The translations under genes were made by a program, and so were the position numbers. Of a stretch of 38,190 nucleotides of DNA, positions 1 through 9,199 are shown piece by piece. Each line of letters starts with the position of its first letter. Within the stretch, counting starts at the first letter, position 1. Origin of the DNA: CAZUXY01 sp964624235 (lineage in GTDB: Bacteria > Spirochaetota > UBA4802 > UBA5368); contig CAZUXY010000048.1 in NCBI GenBank assembly GCA_964624235.1, positions 1 through 38,190 of the forward strand, given 5' to 3'. Under the pieces are notes generated by a model. That model saw nothing but the letters and a program-made list of their open reading frames with translations, was not told where the DNA came from and searched no databases.

Positions 1-668
1 AGGTCGGCCAGCGATTCATCCACGACATGGCGGGGATGCACCACCACCCTTCCCGCATCGTCCACCAGGTAGGCAAAGCCCGTTTCCCCGATCTTCGTAA
101 GGCGTATCTCTTCCGCCAGCTTCTCCATGTTCAGGGCGAACATGCCCACACCCACGATCACGCCCCCTTCATTTTTTATGGGCATGGACATCACAAGCGC
201 CGGCTTGCCGATGGTCCTTCCGATGAGACTCTGGTACATCACGGCAACGCCCTTTCTGGTGTTGACGAACCAGTCGCGGTCACGGTAATTCTTGGGGGGA
301 AGGCCGTCGTTGCGTGCCACATTGACGCCGTTCAGGCCCACGGTGCTGATCAGGTACATGGAAGGATGCGACTTCTCCATCTTTTTCAGAACGGGTTTCT
401 GTCTCTCCGCGTTCATGCTGATGATGTCGTTCGTTAAGACCAGGTTGTGCAGGGCGTGACGATGGTTTTCAAGCCAGACCGAGACGGCCGTGGCGAGCAC
501 GCGGTTCGCCGCGGCAAGCTGCTGCCGGTTGTTCTGCCTGATTATCGAGAGCGCGTGGTTGACGATAACGAAACCCGCAAGGAGCAGCACCGATACCGAT
601 ATCGTCAGCACCAGCAGCGTCAGCCGTGTCCTAAGGCTGTTGAAGTGGAAAAAGTTCTTAAAAACCAT
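1..668 (-). CDS. dCache-domain membrane sensor, N-terminal part (runs off window)
   Basis: The reverse strand reads open from an ATG at 668 to the window edge, giving 222 codons with the C-terminus missing. An AGGAG ribosome site lies just upstream, and the other nearby ATG (672) meets a stop after four codons. Residues about 16-36 form a membrane anchor. The following periplasmic part has dCache hallmarks: YRDRDWF at 128-134 and GFAYLVDDAGRVVVHP at 198-213. Such domains bind small ligands in chemoreceptors, histidine kinases, diguanylate cyclases and SpoIIE-type phosphatases. Which output this protein carries cannot be decided here because the signalling half lies outside the window. The gene points away from the MFS gene's start and probably has its own promoter in 669-819. 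Confidence 0.85.
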   Translation of the reverse strand, partial: MVFKNFFHFNSLRTRLTLLVLTISVSVLLLAGFVIVNHALSIIRQNNRQQLAAANRVLATAVSVWLENHRHALHNLVLTNDIISMNAERQKPVLKKMEKSHPSMYLISTVGLNGVNVARNDGLPPKNYRDRDWFVNTRKGVAVMYQSLIGRTIGKPALVMSMPIKNEGGVIVGVGMFALNMEKLAEEIRLTKIGETGFAYLVDDAGRVVVHPRHVVDESLAD

Positions 669-819
669 CCATTAATCTCCTGAACGCCGCCGCGGTATCT
701 TCTCCGCGATCCGAAGTCGCCGCTTTTCGGGAAATGGTTGAAAACACGCGGATTCTCTTCATTTTATCATCACTGCTCCCGCGGCCCGGTCATCCGCGCG
801 CGTCCATCACACCGGCCGG

Positions 820-2208
820 TCAGAGGACCGGACGGATCGCCTCCTCGTCCCAGCCCCTGCCTTCTTTTTTAAGGGCGATGGCTTCTTTCAGCGCCCGGTG
901 CCGCTCGCGGGTCATCGGCAGAAAATAGGCAAAGGCCATGCTGAGGGCCAGAAAGAACGCCGTACCCCAGGCATACATGGACCTGATGCCCATGAGCGAG
1001 CTTTCGGTCTGCGGCACATCGGGCACGTAGCCCACCGCCGAGAGCACCATGCCCACCAGCCACACCGAGACGGCCACCGATATCTTGCGGAAAAAAGAAA
1101 TCACCCCGTAATAGAGGCCCTCACGCCGCTGTCCCGTTTTGAACTCGTCCACCTCGACCACATCGGGTATCATGGACCAGCCCGTCATGGTGACGGCGAT
1201 GATCCCTCCCGAGGCAAGTATCACCATGATATAAAAGAAGAGGTGCCACGAGGGCCTCACCACCATACCGCCGACCGCCTGCACCATGAGCCACAGGCCG
1301 ATGCTCATGACAAAGGCCCATCGTTTTCCGTACCTGTTCGACAGAAAGCCGATCAGGGGGACCCAGAGGATGGTGCACGCGAAGAGGAAGGCGAAGGCCA
1401 GGGACTGCTGGTTTTCCGTGAACCCCATGTAGTATTTCATGAAATAGACCATCACCACGCCGGCCACCGAAAGCCCTACATTGCACGAGATATACACACC
1501 GGCGGTATACCGGAAAGAGCGGTTCTTGAACACATGGTTGATAATGTCCGAAGGGCGGGCCATGGTCTTTTCCCTGTGCAGTTCGTACCCCCGGGTGGCC
1601 CGCCACGTCCAGAGAATGGGAAACACCGTGAAAATCCCGAGTCCCGCGGTCATTGCCGACCAGGCGAGCCTGCGGTCTCCCAGCACGGCGTTGAGCTCTT
1701 CCACCAGCACGAAGGGTAGCGCCGCTCCTATTAACGACGCTATCTGGCAGAAAACGGCGCGGTAGGTGATGAGCCCGGTGCGTTCGTCGTAGTCCCTGGT
1801 CATCTCGGCCGAAAGGGACGTATAGGGCACGTCGAGCACCGTGGCGGCGGTGAAATACGCCATGACGACGGCAATGAAATATACCTTCGTCCAGAAAGCT
1901 CCCAGGCCGAAATCGGTGAACAGCAGCCAGGTGACCAGCCCGAAGGGGACGGCCACCGCCAGCATAAAGGGTCGCCGCCTGCCCAGGCGGCTCCTGGTAC
2001 GGTCAGACCATAGACCCACACCGGGATCGGTGACCGCGTCCCAGAGGGTGCCGATCATCATTATGAAACCGGCGAAGGCGGGGTCCATCCTTACCACGTC
2101 GGTGAGAAAATACAGAAAGATCACATAGAACATGGTCCAGGTGAGTGAGTTCGAAAGTTCGGCCGCTCCGTAACCCAGCTTCACACGAAACGGGATTTTC
2201 TCGGCCAT
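820..2208 (-). CDS. MFS transporter of the glycoside-pentoside-hexuronide (GPH) cation symporter family
   Basis: This 462-residue inner-membrane protein has about twelve hydrophobic segments. The GPH/MelB-type loop is clear at residues 57-81, with DAVTDPGVGLWSDR followed by the basic stretch TRSRLGRRRP. Family members import sugars or glycosides with Na+ or H+; some transport other solutes, so the substrate is not assigned. A second family-like cytoplasmic segment, EVDEFKTGQRREGLYYG, sits in the C-terminal half. The start codon at 2208 gives an N-terminus (MAEKIPFRVKLGYGAAE) typical of the family. No sugar hydrolase gene is adjacent, so the context does not narrow the substrate. The fold and family call are strong; specificity is unknown. 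Confidence 0.9.
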   Translation of the reverse strand: MAEKIPFRVKLGYGAAELSNSLTWTMFYVIFLYFLTDVVRMDPAFAGFIMMIGTLWDAVTDPGVGLWSDRTRSRLGRRRPFMLAVAVPFGLVTWLLFTDFGLGAFWTKVYFIAVVMAYFTAATVLDVPYTSLSAEMTRDYDERTGLITYRAVFCQIASLIGAALPFVLVEELNAVLGDRRLAWSAMTAGLGIFTVFPILWTWRATRGYELHREKTMARPSDIINHVFKNRSFRYTAGVYISCNVGLSVAGVVMVYFMKYYMGFTENQQSLAFAFLFACTILWVPLIGFLSNRYGKRWAFVMSIGLWLMVQAVGGMVVRPSWHLFFYIMVILASGGIIAVTMTGWSMIPDVVEVDEFKTGQRREGLYYGVISFFRKISVAVSVWLVGMVLSAVGYVPDVPQTESSLMGIRSMYAWGTAFFLALSMAFAYFLPMTRERHRALKEAIALKKEGRGWDEEAIRPVL

Positions 2209-2330
2209 GGGGTCCTCCGGGGATGGGTTTTCAACTGGAGGCAGTCTATATACGCCCCTTAAAAAATCCAGAGGTTTTTTTGTTCAAAAACACGACCGCC
2301 GGCGTCCCTTCCCCGGAGTTGATGCCGCGG

Positions 2331-3212
2331 TCACTTCCCCAGCAGACGGGCTATGCGCACTTCCAGCGGCGGATGGGTGGCGAAGAGGGAAACACGCCTG
2401 TTCGAGCTGATCTTCGCCATGGAGAAGGCGTCCTTCCGCGTGGGGACCTCCATCATCTCCCGCAGCCTCTCCAGCGCCGAGGCCATGGCCCGCGGCGAGG
2501 TATGTTTCGCGGCTCCGGCGTCGGCGCGGAACTCCCGGCTTCGTGAAAAAGCCGCGAGCGGTATGGAAGCGAGCATCATAAGGAATGTTTCCAGCACCAT
2601 CACCGTGATAATGTAGCCGAAGAAGCCCAGACCGCCCTCTCCCTCATCGTTCCTCATGGCGCTGTCGATCACGTGCGCGATGATACGCGCCAGGAACATC
2701 ACCAGTGCGTTGGCGATACCGGTAAGCAGGGTCATGGTGACCATGTCACCGTTGGCGATATGGCTGATTTCATGGGCCGCCACGGCCTCAACCTCTTTCG
2801 TGTCCATGGCGCCGAGCAGACCGGTCGAAAACGCCACCAGGGACTTGCTCTTCGACGGTCCCGTCGCGAAAGCGTTTGGCTCGGCGGATTCATACCACCC
2901 CACCTCGGGCACCGCAGGGAGCCCCGCCTGCCGGGAGAGCCGCGCGATCATCCGGTAAAGCTCGCGGCCCTTGTCGTCCCGGGAGGATTCGTCCACAAGT
3001 TCTATGCCGTACGCCCGCTTGGCCATCCAGCGGCTCACGGCCAGTGATATGAAAGCGCCGCTCATGCCGAATACGCCGCAGAAGACCGCGAGCCCCCATA
3101 CCCCTCCCCCCACTTCTATGCCGAAGAGGGGCAGCAGTACGTTCAGTATAAGACTCACGGTAAGCACCACCAGCAGGTTGGTGAGCAGGAAAAGACCTAT
3201 ACGCTTAAGCAT
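2331..3212 (-). CDS. htpX: membrane zinc metalloprotease HtpX
   Basis: HtpX is an inner-membrane M48 zinc protease that degrades misfolded membrane proteins. The 293-residue length fits the family. Two N-terminal hydrophobic segments (about 5-28 and 38-60) are followed by the cytosolic catalytic domain with the zinc motif HEISH at 147-151 and the probable third ligand Glu227 in SREFRADAGA. A second hydrophobic pair lies at about 160-222. NAFATGP at 113-119 is a conserved HtpX substrate-cleft sequence. A TTGACA box lies upstream on the minus strand at 3284-3279, but the best -10 match (TAAAAT) is 20 bases away, so I do not call a promoter. The neighbours are two transporters with no obvious functional link. 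Confidence 0.95.
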   Translation of the reverse strand: MLKRIGLFLLTNLLVVLTVSLILNVLLPLFGIEVGGGVWGLAVFCGVFGMSGAFISLAVSRWMAKRAYGIELVDESSRDDKGRELYRMIARLSRQAGLPAVPEVGWYESAEPNAFATGPSKSKSLVAFSTGLLGAMDTKEVEAVAAHEISHIANGDMVTMTLLTGIANALVMFLARIIAHVIDSAMRNDEGEGGLGFFGYIITVMVLETFLMMLASIPLAAFSRSREFRADAGAAKHTSPRAMASALERLREMMEVPTRKDAFSMAKISSNRRVSLFATHPPLEVRIARLLGK

Positions 3213-3326
3213 CGTTATTCTCCATAATTATGGTTGGATCGTGAGACGGATTATTTTAAAAAAGCCTTTGCGCATCCCTGTCAAGACGAAAATTCCGGCA
3301 CGGGACCGCGCATGCGGCAAACCGCG

Positions 3327-4847
3327 TCACTCCGCGTTTCCTGTCAGCGTCCTGGGATGGCTGCCGAACTCGCTGTGCCGGCGGCTGTAGGCGAAATACA
3401 CCGTCAGACCGATCAAAAGCCACACGAGAAAGCGCACCCATGTTTCCACCGGCAGGCTCGCCATGAGGACAAAACAACAGACGATCGCCGCGACCGGAAC
3501 GAAGGGGACCAGCGGCGTGCGGAAGGCCCGCGGAAAATCGGGCCTGGTGCGGCGAAACACCAGCACGCCGGCCGAAACCAGCGTGAAGGCGAACAGGGTG
3601 CCGATATTGGACAGGTCAGCCAGGGTGCCGATGTCGAATATCCCCGCCGGTACCCCTACAAAAAATCCGGCGGTCCACGTGCTCACGTGCGGTGTGCGGA
3701 ACTTCTTATGCACCCGCGAAAACGCACGCGGGAGCAGCCCGTCCCGCGACATCGAAAACCATATGCGCGCCTGGCCCATCTGGTACACCAAAAGCGAACT
3801 GATGATGCCCATAAGGGCCCCCAGGGTCACCCACCGCTGCACCCGCTCTAACCCCAGTACGTTCAGCGCGTTGGCGACCGGGGCGGCGTTGCGGAGGGTC
3901 GGCCAGTGCTGTATGCCGGTCAGCACCAGCGCCACGGTGATATAGAGCACGGCGCATACGGTAAGGGACGCGATTATGGCGAAGGGGATGCTCTTCTGCG
4001 GTTCGCGGCACTCCTCGGCGGCAGTCGATACCGAATCGAAACCGATGTAGGTGAAGAATACTATGGCCCCGCCGGTAAGCACGCCCTGCCAGCCGTTCGG
4101 CATGAAGGGCTTCCAGTTCTCCACCTGTATGTAACGGGAGGCGGTGAATACGAACACCAGTATGGCGACGATCTTTACCGCCACCATCAGGTTGTTCGCG
4201 CCGGCGCTTTCCCTGATGCCGATGACCAGGAGCACCGTGATGATCACGATGATGAGGAAACCGGGAAGATTGAACCACGCGCCGGTGAAGACACCGCCGG
4301 CGATCATGGGCTGGGCAAGCTGCCAGGGGATATGGATACCCACGCTCTTCAGCAGCGCCTCCGCGTAGGCCGAGAAGCCCACGGCGGTGGCCATGTTGCT
4401 CACCGCGTATTCAAGGATGAGGTCCCAGCCTATGATCCACGCGACGATCTCGCCCAGGGTTGCGTAGGCATAGGTGTAGGCGCTCCCGGATACCGGTATC
4501 ATGGACGCCAGCTCGGCGTAACAGAGCCCCGCCAGGGCGCACACCACCGCCACCAGGAAAAACGAAAGCGCGATACCGGGGCCCGCACCGGGCCGTCCCG
4601 ACGTTCCCAGGGCGTTCTTCCCGTGCAAAATCACGTCGAGCAGGGGGGCCTTCATGATCGAGCTGATCTGCAGCGCCTCACCCGCCGCGGCGGTACCGGT
4701 TAAAATGAAGATACCCGAACCGATGATCGCGCCTATACCCAGGGCAGCCAGTGACCATGGCCCCAGGCTTTTACGCAGCCGGTGGTCGGGATGATTGGCG
4801 GCGGCCAGCAGTGTGTGTGCGCTTTTGGTCTGAAAAAGCTGTTTCAT
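3327..4847 (-). CDS. APC-family amino acid permease (cationic amino acid transporter-like)
   Basis: This is a 506-residue polytopic inner-membrane protein. The signature of the amino acid-polyamine-organocation family is at the first membrane segment: LGIGAIIGSGIFILTGTAA. The helix-6 region reads FFTYIGFDSVSTAAEECREPQ, characteristic of the CAT/YfnA branch that carries amino acids by proton-coupled uptake or exchange. About twelve to fourteen membrane segments are visible, with a GA-rich loop after segment 1 that is common in this branch. The substrate cannot be read from sequence alone. The gene is separated from htpX by 114 bases and may be transcribed independently. Long open frames on the opposite strand are codon-bias shadows. 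Confidence 0.92.
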   Translation of the reverse strand: MKQLFQTKSAHTLLAAANHPDHRLRKSLGPWSLAALGIGAIIGSGIFILTGTAAAGEALQISSIMKAPLLDVILHGKNALGTSGRPGAGPGIALSFFLVAVVCALAGLCYAELASMIPVSGSAYTYAYATLGEIVAWIIGWDLILEYAVSNMATAVGFSAYAEALLKSVGIHIPWQLAQPMIAGGVFTGAWFNLPGFLIIVIITVLLVIGIRESAGANNLMVAVKIVAILVFVFTASRYIQVENWKPFMPNGWQGVLTGGAIVFFTYIGFDSVSTAAEECREPQKSIPFAIIASLTVCAVLYITVALVLTGIQHWPTLRNAAPVANALNVLGLERVQRWVTLGALMGIISSLLVYQMGQARIWFSMSRDGLLPRAFSRVHKKFRTPHVSTWTAGFFVGVPAGIFDIGTLADLSNIGTLFAFTLVSAGVLVFRRTRPDFPRAFRTPLVPFVPVAAIVCCFVLMASLPVETWVRFLVWLLIGLTVYFAYSRRHSEFGSHPRTLTGNAE

Positions 4848-5017
4848 CGTGTTTTAATGGAGGATCCCTGCCCGGCAGGTATCTTTCCGGCTCCAGTGCG
4901 GATTTCCATTCTTGGAAAAATACGGAAACTTTCATTATCATGAGCATTGAAAAACCGGTATATTTACAAGCTTTTTTTCTGCCTGTATGGAAGTACCCGG
5001 TATTTTTACCCCTGCTG

Positions 5018-5046
5018 TTGACGTTCACCCTCTTTTAATGTATTTT
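5018..5046 (+). promoter_or_regulatory. putative sigma-70-type promoter for the secreted protein gene at 5127
   Basis: TTGACG at 5018-5023 and TATTTT at 5041-5046 are separated by exactly 17 bases. The match is 5/6 and 4/6 to the consensus. The boxes lie about 80 bases upstream of the ATG at 5127. No other promoter is apparent in this 279-base gap. Confidence 0.5.
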
Positions 5047-5126
5047 AGCTGGATGGCCGTCTACAGTGACCCCGGGGCGACGCCGGCGGCCGGGTGAATC
5101 ACCTACATCATATAAGGAAGGAACCC

Positions 5127-5597
5127 ATGAAAAAGAACATTGCCGTTATCATCACCTGCATAATCCTCCCGGCCTTATGCGCCCCCGCCTGGGCCGCGAA
5201 GGAAAAGGACGAGATCATCGACGAGAGCAAAATGCCCATTATGGAGGACAAGCCCACCATAGAGTACATTCCCGCCGTGGACGAGGCCACCGACCGCTGG
5301 GTAAAAAAGAACGCCCCCGGTATCAGCGGGACCCTGATAAAGAAATACTTCAAGGACAACAATACCTTCGTGATCATCTGCAAGGGATATCCCAAAGAGG
5401 GGGCAAGGGACCTGGAGGTCAGGGGCACCGCGCGGGAGGCGGCCCTCATCAACGCGCAGGTCATCGCGAAACAGTCTTTCTCTAAAAGAATCAACGTCAT
5501 TACCGGCGGCTCGCCGGAGAAGTACGTGGACTTCGAGGGATTCGCGGTCGTCTATTACGTCGTAAAGCACCCCGGTCTCAGGTCGTACGCGCGATAA
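5127..5597 (+). CDS. secreted protein of unknown function with an LPP20/FlgP-like segment
   Basis: The start at 5127 is preferred over an upstream in-frame ATG at 5094 because it has an AAGGAAGG ribosome site and begins a standard Sec signal peptide: MKKNIAVIITCIILPALCAPAWA. That leaves a mature protein of about 130 residues, probably periplasmic. The segment RGTAREAALINAQVIAKQSF resembles the alanine-rich helix of LPP20/FlgP-type envelope proteins (ARxxAxxxA pattern), but the match is by eye only. No lipobox is present. It is a single-gene unit, with a promoter at 5018 and a terminator directly downstream at 5610. Function is unknown. Confidence 0.75.
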   Translation: MKKNIAVIITCIILPALCAPAWAAKEKDEIIDESKMPIMEDKPTIEYIPAVDEATDRWVKKNAPGISGTLIKKYFKDNNTFVIICKGYPKEGARDLEVRGTAREAALINAQVIAKQSFSKRINVITGGSPEKYVDFEGFAVVYYVVKHPGLRSYAR

Positions 5598-5609
5598 TTC
5601 TCCTCTTCG

Positions 5610-5646
5610 AAAGGCCGTCTCTACCGCGGCGGACGGGACGGCCTTT
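5610..5646 (+). terminator. hairpin terminator after the secreted protein gene
   Basis: A perfect 10-bp inverted repeat, AAAGGCCGTC and GACGGCCTTT, sits 13 bases after the stop codon. The T-run is short (TTT), so termination strength is uncertain. Confidence 0.65.
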
Positions 5647-5794
5647 CATCCCTCCCGACACCATAATGCGGTAACCGCGGCTCAATCCCTTATTCCGGTG
5701 AAGATACTCCACGGTGTTCCCCGGTAAAAGGACTGCTTACGGTTTTATGCACACCCGCCCAGGGACGAAGCGGGGAGCATGGGTAACACAATCA

Positions 5795-6196
5795 TCAGGG
5801 GATGCGGTTCAACACATGTGCACTGTTGAAGGGCACCCATTGCTCGGACCCCGGTTCGAACCGGTACCCCATCAGCTTCTGAACCATCCGGTCGGGCCCG
5901 GAAAGGGTAAATTCCGAGGCGTTGATGAATATGGAGCCGTTTTCGCCGGTCGCGTACTGGCTCTCGAACCGGAACAGTCGTTTCCTGTCCCGGCTCAACC
6001 AGTTGTTGCAGAGGAACCACAGGTCGGGCGGGGACGAGGTTTTATCGGGAGACAGGTTGTAGAAACCGGTAGTGACCGACCCGCCGGTAACCAGGGAAAA
6101 CTCCACGGTATCGCCCGCCGGTGAGAAGACTATGTACCGGGTGGCGGGGTCTTCGCCCTCCCATGCCCACCTGCCTTCGAATGCCGCTGCGCTCAT
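5795..6196 (-). CDS. hypothetical cytosolic protein, 133 aa
   Basis: I do not recognise the family. The gene is supported by a strong ribosome site (GGAGGAGGT) upstream of the ATG at 6196 and by sensible composition. The product has no signal peptide or membrane segment. It is rich in aromatic residues and beta-prone stretches such as TRYIVFSPAGDTVEFSLV and GSIFINASEFTLSG, which suggests a small beta-barrel or lipocalin-like fold, though no fold can be claimed. It is flanked by the terminator of the upstream plus-strand gene and a 320-base gap before the next minus-strand gene, so it is probably monocistronic. Confidence 0.6.
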   Translation of the reverse strand: MSAAAFEGRWAWEGEDPATRYIVFSPAGDTVEFSLVTGGSVTTGFYNLSPDKTSSPPDLWFLCNNWLSRDRKRLFRFESQYATGENGSIFINASEFTLSGPDRMVQKLMGYRFEPGSEQWVPFNSAHVLNRIP

Positions 6197-6517
6197 TGTT
6201 ACTTACCTCCTCCACTCATGTAAATTCCTCCATGGGAGACGTCCCACCGTAGTCGGCACCGCCCGTGCAATTAACACCTTCTACCGGAAGCATGCGGTGC
6301 ATCCGTCTTACCACACGATGAGCTGTTCTTACCGTTTCTCACGGATCGCACGAGGCAGCGCCGGACGGTAGAAACCGGATGACAGCATATGATGCTACTA
6401 CGGTGAAATCAACCTTTTTCCCGTCCCCGTGCCGGGCCCTCCCCGGCGGGGAATACTTCCTCCGCACACACGTGTCCCGCCGTCCAACTCATGTGCCCGG
6501 CCGTGGAACGGAACCGG

Positions 6518-6931
6518 TTATTTCTTTTTCAGCTCGTGCCTGATCCAGTCCCTGAACTTCAAGGCGTTGAGATATACATGGTTCAGCTTAATTTTATCGC
6601 CCTCGAACTCCATACGGTCAATCCCGGAACCCCTGATCTCCGCCACATCGTTCCCGAAGCTGAAGTCGTATGAAATCGAGAAGGCCCCGGGCTTTTCATG
6701 GGGCATCAGTTCTTTCTCTTTCCACTCCTGACGCGGCCAGACCCGGAAAAGCAGGTTCAGATAGGCGATGAAGTCCGCCCGGCGGTGGATCCCCTCGGGC
6801 ACCGAGGGGTCCCGGTAGTCGAGATCTTCGGCGTAGAACGACGCGGTCTTTTCGGCGTCGGCGCTGTTCCATGCCGCCAGGCACTCTTTCATCAATCTGA
6901 TGTAGTCACTTCCGGTCAACGATTTTCGCAT
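6518..6931 (-). CDS. SnoaL-like / NTF2-fold protein
   Basis: The 137-residue product has the layout of the SnoaL/NTF2-like superfamily: an N-terminal helix with AWNSADAEKTASFYAEDLDYRDPSVPEG, then mixed beta strands ending in IDRMEFEGDKIKLNHVYLN. These small cone-shaped proteins act as ketosteroid-isomerase or polyketide-cyclase-like enzymes, or as ligand-binding proteins. The YRDP motif is typical of the SnoaL side. No substrate can be assigned. The gene follows the ECF sigma factor on the same strand with 59 bases between them. Members of this superfamily are often linked to ECF sigma factors, including as fused C-terminal domains, so a regulatory connection is possible but is inference. Confidence 0.75.
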   Translation of the reverse strand: MRKSLTGSDYIRLMKECLAAWNSADAEKTASFYAEDLDYRDPSVPEGIHRRADFIAYLNLLFRVWPRQEWKEKELMPHEKPGAFSISYDFSFGNDVAEIRGSGIDRMEFEGDKIKLNHVYLNALKFRDWIRHELKKK

Positions 6932-6990
6932 ACACGCCTCCTCAATCGGTCTTTATATAAAGTGACGACGCCGCGAGCCCGAAGGAGCGA

Positions 6991-7740
6991 TTAATTGCGG
7001 AAAAAAAGAATTTTTATCAGCTTTTCGTAAAAACCGTCACCCGGCTTCATCAGGGGAAGATTATGGAACAGGGAGCGTATTCGTTGTCGCGTTTCGGCGT
7101 TCACGACAACGCCGGGCCGCTCTTTCAACAGACCCCGCAGCCGTTCCCGTTTCCATACGATGTCGTTTTTGAACTCGAGCCAGGACGAACACGTGCAGAT
7201 ATTATCGGGCAACACGATGCCGCAGCTCTTCCCGGTGAAATCACCCACATTTCTTCTCGCCCTGTAGAGCAGAGACTTGACTGAAGGCACTGATTTCCCG
7301 GTGATGGCGGCGATATCCCCGACATTAACGGCGAAAATGTCCGCAAGTACAAAGACGATCCTCTGATACAAAGGAAGAAACAGTGTAATGATGGAGTAGC
7401 ACTGGCTGTGGACCTGCCGTATCGCTTCTTCGGCAAGCACTTCGTCCGCCGGGCCGGGTCCCGGTGCGGTCAATTCGCGTTCCACAGAAGGAAATTCAGG
7501 CATGAAACCTTTTCCGCGGCGTGAGATTTTTCGATAATGGTCGATATAGCTGTTGATGCATATCCTTTTCAGCCAGGACATCGCCTTCTCTCCGTCTTTC
7601 AGCGTGGAATACGCGCCGAGGGCTTTCAGATAGGTGTCCTGGGTAATGTCGCCCGCGTCGTCATACGAACCCGACAGCCGGTACGACAGGGAGAATATAC
7701 CGGCATAGGTTTTTCTTACTATGGCCTCGAATCCGTCCAT
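6991..7740 (-). CDS. ECF-type RNA polymerase sigma factor with C-terminal extension
   Basis: Region 2 is visible at residues about 10-75 (SYRLSGSYDDAGDITQDTYLKALGAYSTLKD and WLKRICINSYIDHYRK), and region 4 at about 125-170, with the helix-turn-helix GDIAAITGKSVPSVKSLLYRARRNV. The protein therefore probably directs RNA polymerase to extracytoplasmic-stress-type promoters. At 249 residues it is longer than a minimal ECF factor of about 170-190. The extra tail begins with GKSCG, then ICTCSSW, and may be a built-in redox or zinc-sensing anti-sigma-like part. No separate anti-sigma gene is adjacent. It is divergent from the alcohol dehydrogenase gene and upstream of the SnoaL-like gene on the same strand. 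Confidence 0.85.
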   Translation of the reverse strand: MDGFEAIVRKTYAGIFSLSYRLSGSYDDAGDITQDTYLKALGAYSTLKDGEKAMSWLKRICINSYIDHYRKISRRGKGFMPEFPSVERELTAPGPGPADEVLAEEAIRQVHSQCYSIITLFLPLYQRIVFVLADIFAVNVGDIAAITGKSVPSVKSLLYRARRNVGDFTGKSCGIVLPDNICTCSSWLEFKNDIVWKRERLRGLLKERPGVVVNAETRQRIRSLFHNLPLMKPGDGFYEKLIKILFFRN

Positions 7741-7950
7741 CAGTCACACACCGTATCGCGGTCTTTAGGCTCGCATGTTCGGAAAAGTACCTCCACAACC
7801 CCCAACCTTCGGCACCGCCGGGCCGGAGGCGATCGCCGCTTCGATCTTCATATCACGGATACCAGTTCATACCGAAACCGCATGTGTTTCAAATACTTTA
7901 TGCGGAATGCGTCCGCTGAAAAAATGCTTTTTTCAATGAAACGGAAACGG

Positions 7951-7996
7951 TATAATCCTGCATAAAACCATCACAGTCATAATAGGAGGGGAGGAA
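7951..7996 (+). promoter_or_regulatory. -10 box and strong ribosome site before the alcohol dehydrogenase gene
   Basis: A perfect TATAAT at 7951-7956 lies 40 bases upstream of the ATG at 7997. The -35 region is only a T-run at the expected distance, so the promoter may depend on an activator. AGGAGGGGAGG ends two bases before the start codon region and fixes the start. Confidence 0.45.
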
Positions 7997-9199
7997 ATGT
8001 TCATATTCAAAATGTACGCCAGGGCCCTGGCGGTGATATACAACCTTATTCCAAAGCCTTATCCCGTGACCCTCACCGGTCGCGGTTCCATAAAGGAGTT
8101 CGCCGAACTGTGCTGCGCCATGGGATGGGAAAAGCCCCTGCTGGTCACCGACGCGGTGCTCAACAAACTGGGGGTGCTGGACCCGCTGAAAAAAATACTG
8201 AAGAAGAACCGTGTCGGCTACGCCGTTTACGACGGGGTAACGCCGGACCCCCGGTACCGGGTCATCGAGGAAGCCTATGCCGTGTATAGAAAGGAAGGCT
8301 GCGGGAGCGTCATCGCCGTGGGAGGGGGATCGGTCATCGACACGGCCAAGGTGGTGAAGCTCATGCCCACCCACAATAAACGGCCCGCGCAGTTCGTGGG
8401 ACTCTTCAAGGCAAAAAACAGGGGGGTCCCCTTCGCGGCCGCGCCGACGACGGCGGGCACCGGCTCCGAGGCGACCCTGGGCGCGGTCCTCTCGGACGAT
8501 GTCACCCACCAGAAGGGCATCGCGGCCGATCCGCGTCTGGTGCCCGACTTCGCGGTGCTGGACCCGGACCTTACCATGAGCATGCCGCCGCGGGTGACCG
8601 CATCCACCGCCATTGACGCCCTCACCCACGCGATCGAAGCCTACGTGGGAGAGAACCGGTTCCCCGAGATCGACGCCATGGCCAGGGCGGCGGTGAAGAT
8701 CATCTATGAATACCTGGAAAAAGTCTATCGCAACGGTAAGTTCATGGAAGGACGCTACGCCCTGCTCAAGGCCTCTTTCCTGGGGGGGATATGCCTGAAC
8801 AAGGGGATCGTGGGGTACGTACACGCCATCGCCCACAACCTGGGCAGGCTCTACGACATCCCCCACGGCCTGGGTAACGCCGTGGCGCTGCCCCTCATGA
8901 TGGAATACTACCTGGACGCCGTCCCCGACCGCCTTGCGGAACTCGGCCGCGATGTCGGCCTTGAGAAAAAGGGCGACGGTACGCGGGAACTGGCGCGGAA
9001 ATTCATCGAGAGCCTCCACGCGCTCAACCGGAAGGTGGGAATACCTCCCGTACTGGAACAGATCAGGGAGGAAGACGTGGACAACCTGGTGCGGTCTGCG
9101 CTCAGGGAAGCACATGCGGGGCCGTACCCCGTCCCCAGGTACATGAACCGCGCACAGTGCGAGGCCATTGTAAGGAAGATGATGAAGCCTAAAGCCTGA
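7997..9199 (+). CDS. iron-containing (group III) alcohol dehydrogenase
   Basis: The 400-residue length and motifs are those of NAD(P)-linked, Fe2+-dependent alcohol dehydrogenases that interconvert alcohols and aldehydes. The nucleotide-binding GGGS is at 109-112, followed by a TTAGTGSEAT loop. The four metal ligands are in place: Asp207 and His211 in AIDALTHAIEAY, then His276 and His290 in HAIAHNLGRLYDIPHG, with the same spacing as in FucO. The N-terminal 20 residues are mildly hydrophobic and slightly longer than usual. An excellent ribosome site supports the start. A 405-residue open frame on the opposite strand is a shadow. The substrate is not determined. Confidence 0.93.
   Translation: MFIFKMYARALAVIYNLIPKPYPVTLTGRGSIKEFAELCCAMGWEKPLLVTDAVLNKLGVLDPLKKILKKNRVGYAVYDGVTPDPRYRVIEEAYAVYRKEGCGSVIAVGGGSVIDTAKVVKLMPTHNKRPAQFVGLFKAKNRGVPFAAAPTTAGTGSEATLGAVLSDDVTHQKGIAADPRLVPDFAVLDPDLTMSMPPRVTASTAIDALTHAIEAYVGENRFPEIDAMARAAVKIIYEYLEKVYRNGKFMEGRYALLKASFLGGICLNKGIVGYVHAIAHNLGRLYDIPHGLGNAVALPLMMEYYLDAVPDRLAELGRDVGLEKKGDGTRELARKFIESLHALNRKVGIPPVLEQIREEDVDNLVRSALREAHAGPYPVPRYMNRAQCEAIVRKMMKPKA

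Noticed and set aside
7898..9115. 405-codon open frame on the minus strand opposite the alcohol dehydrogenase
   Set aside because: It is a shadow of a GC-rich gene whose motifs and ribosome site are clear on the plus strand; its His/Arg/Gly-rich translation matches no protein pattern.
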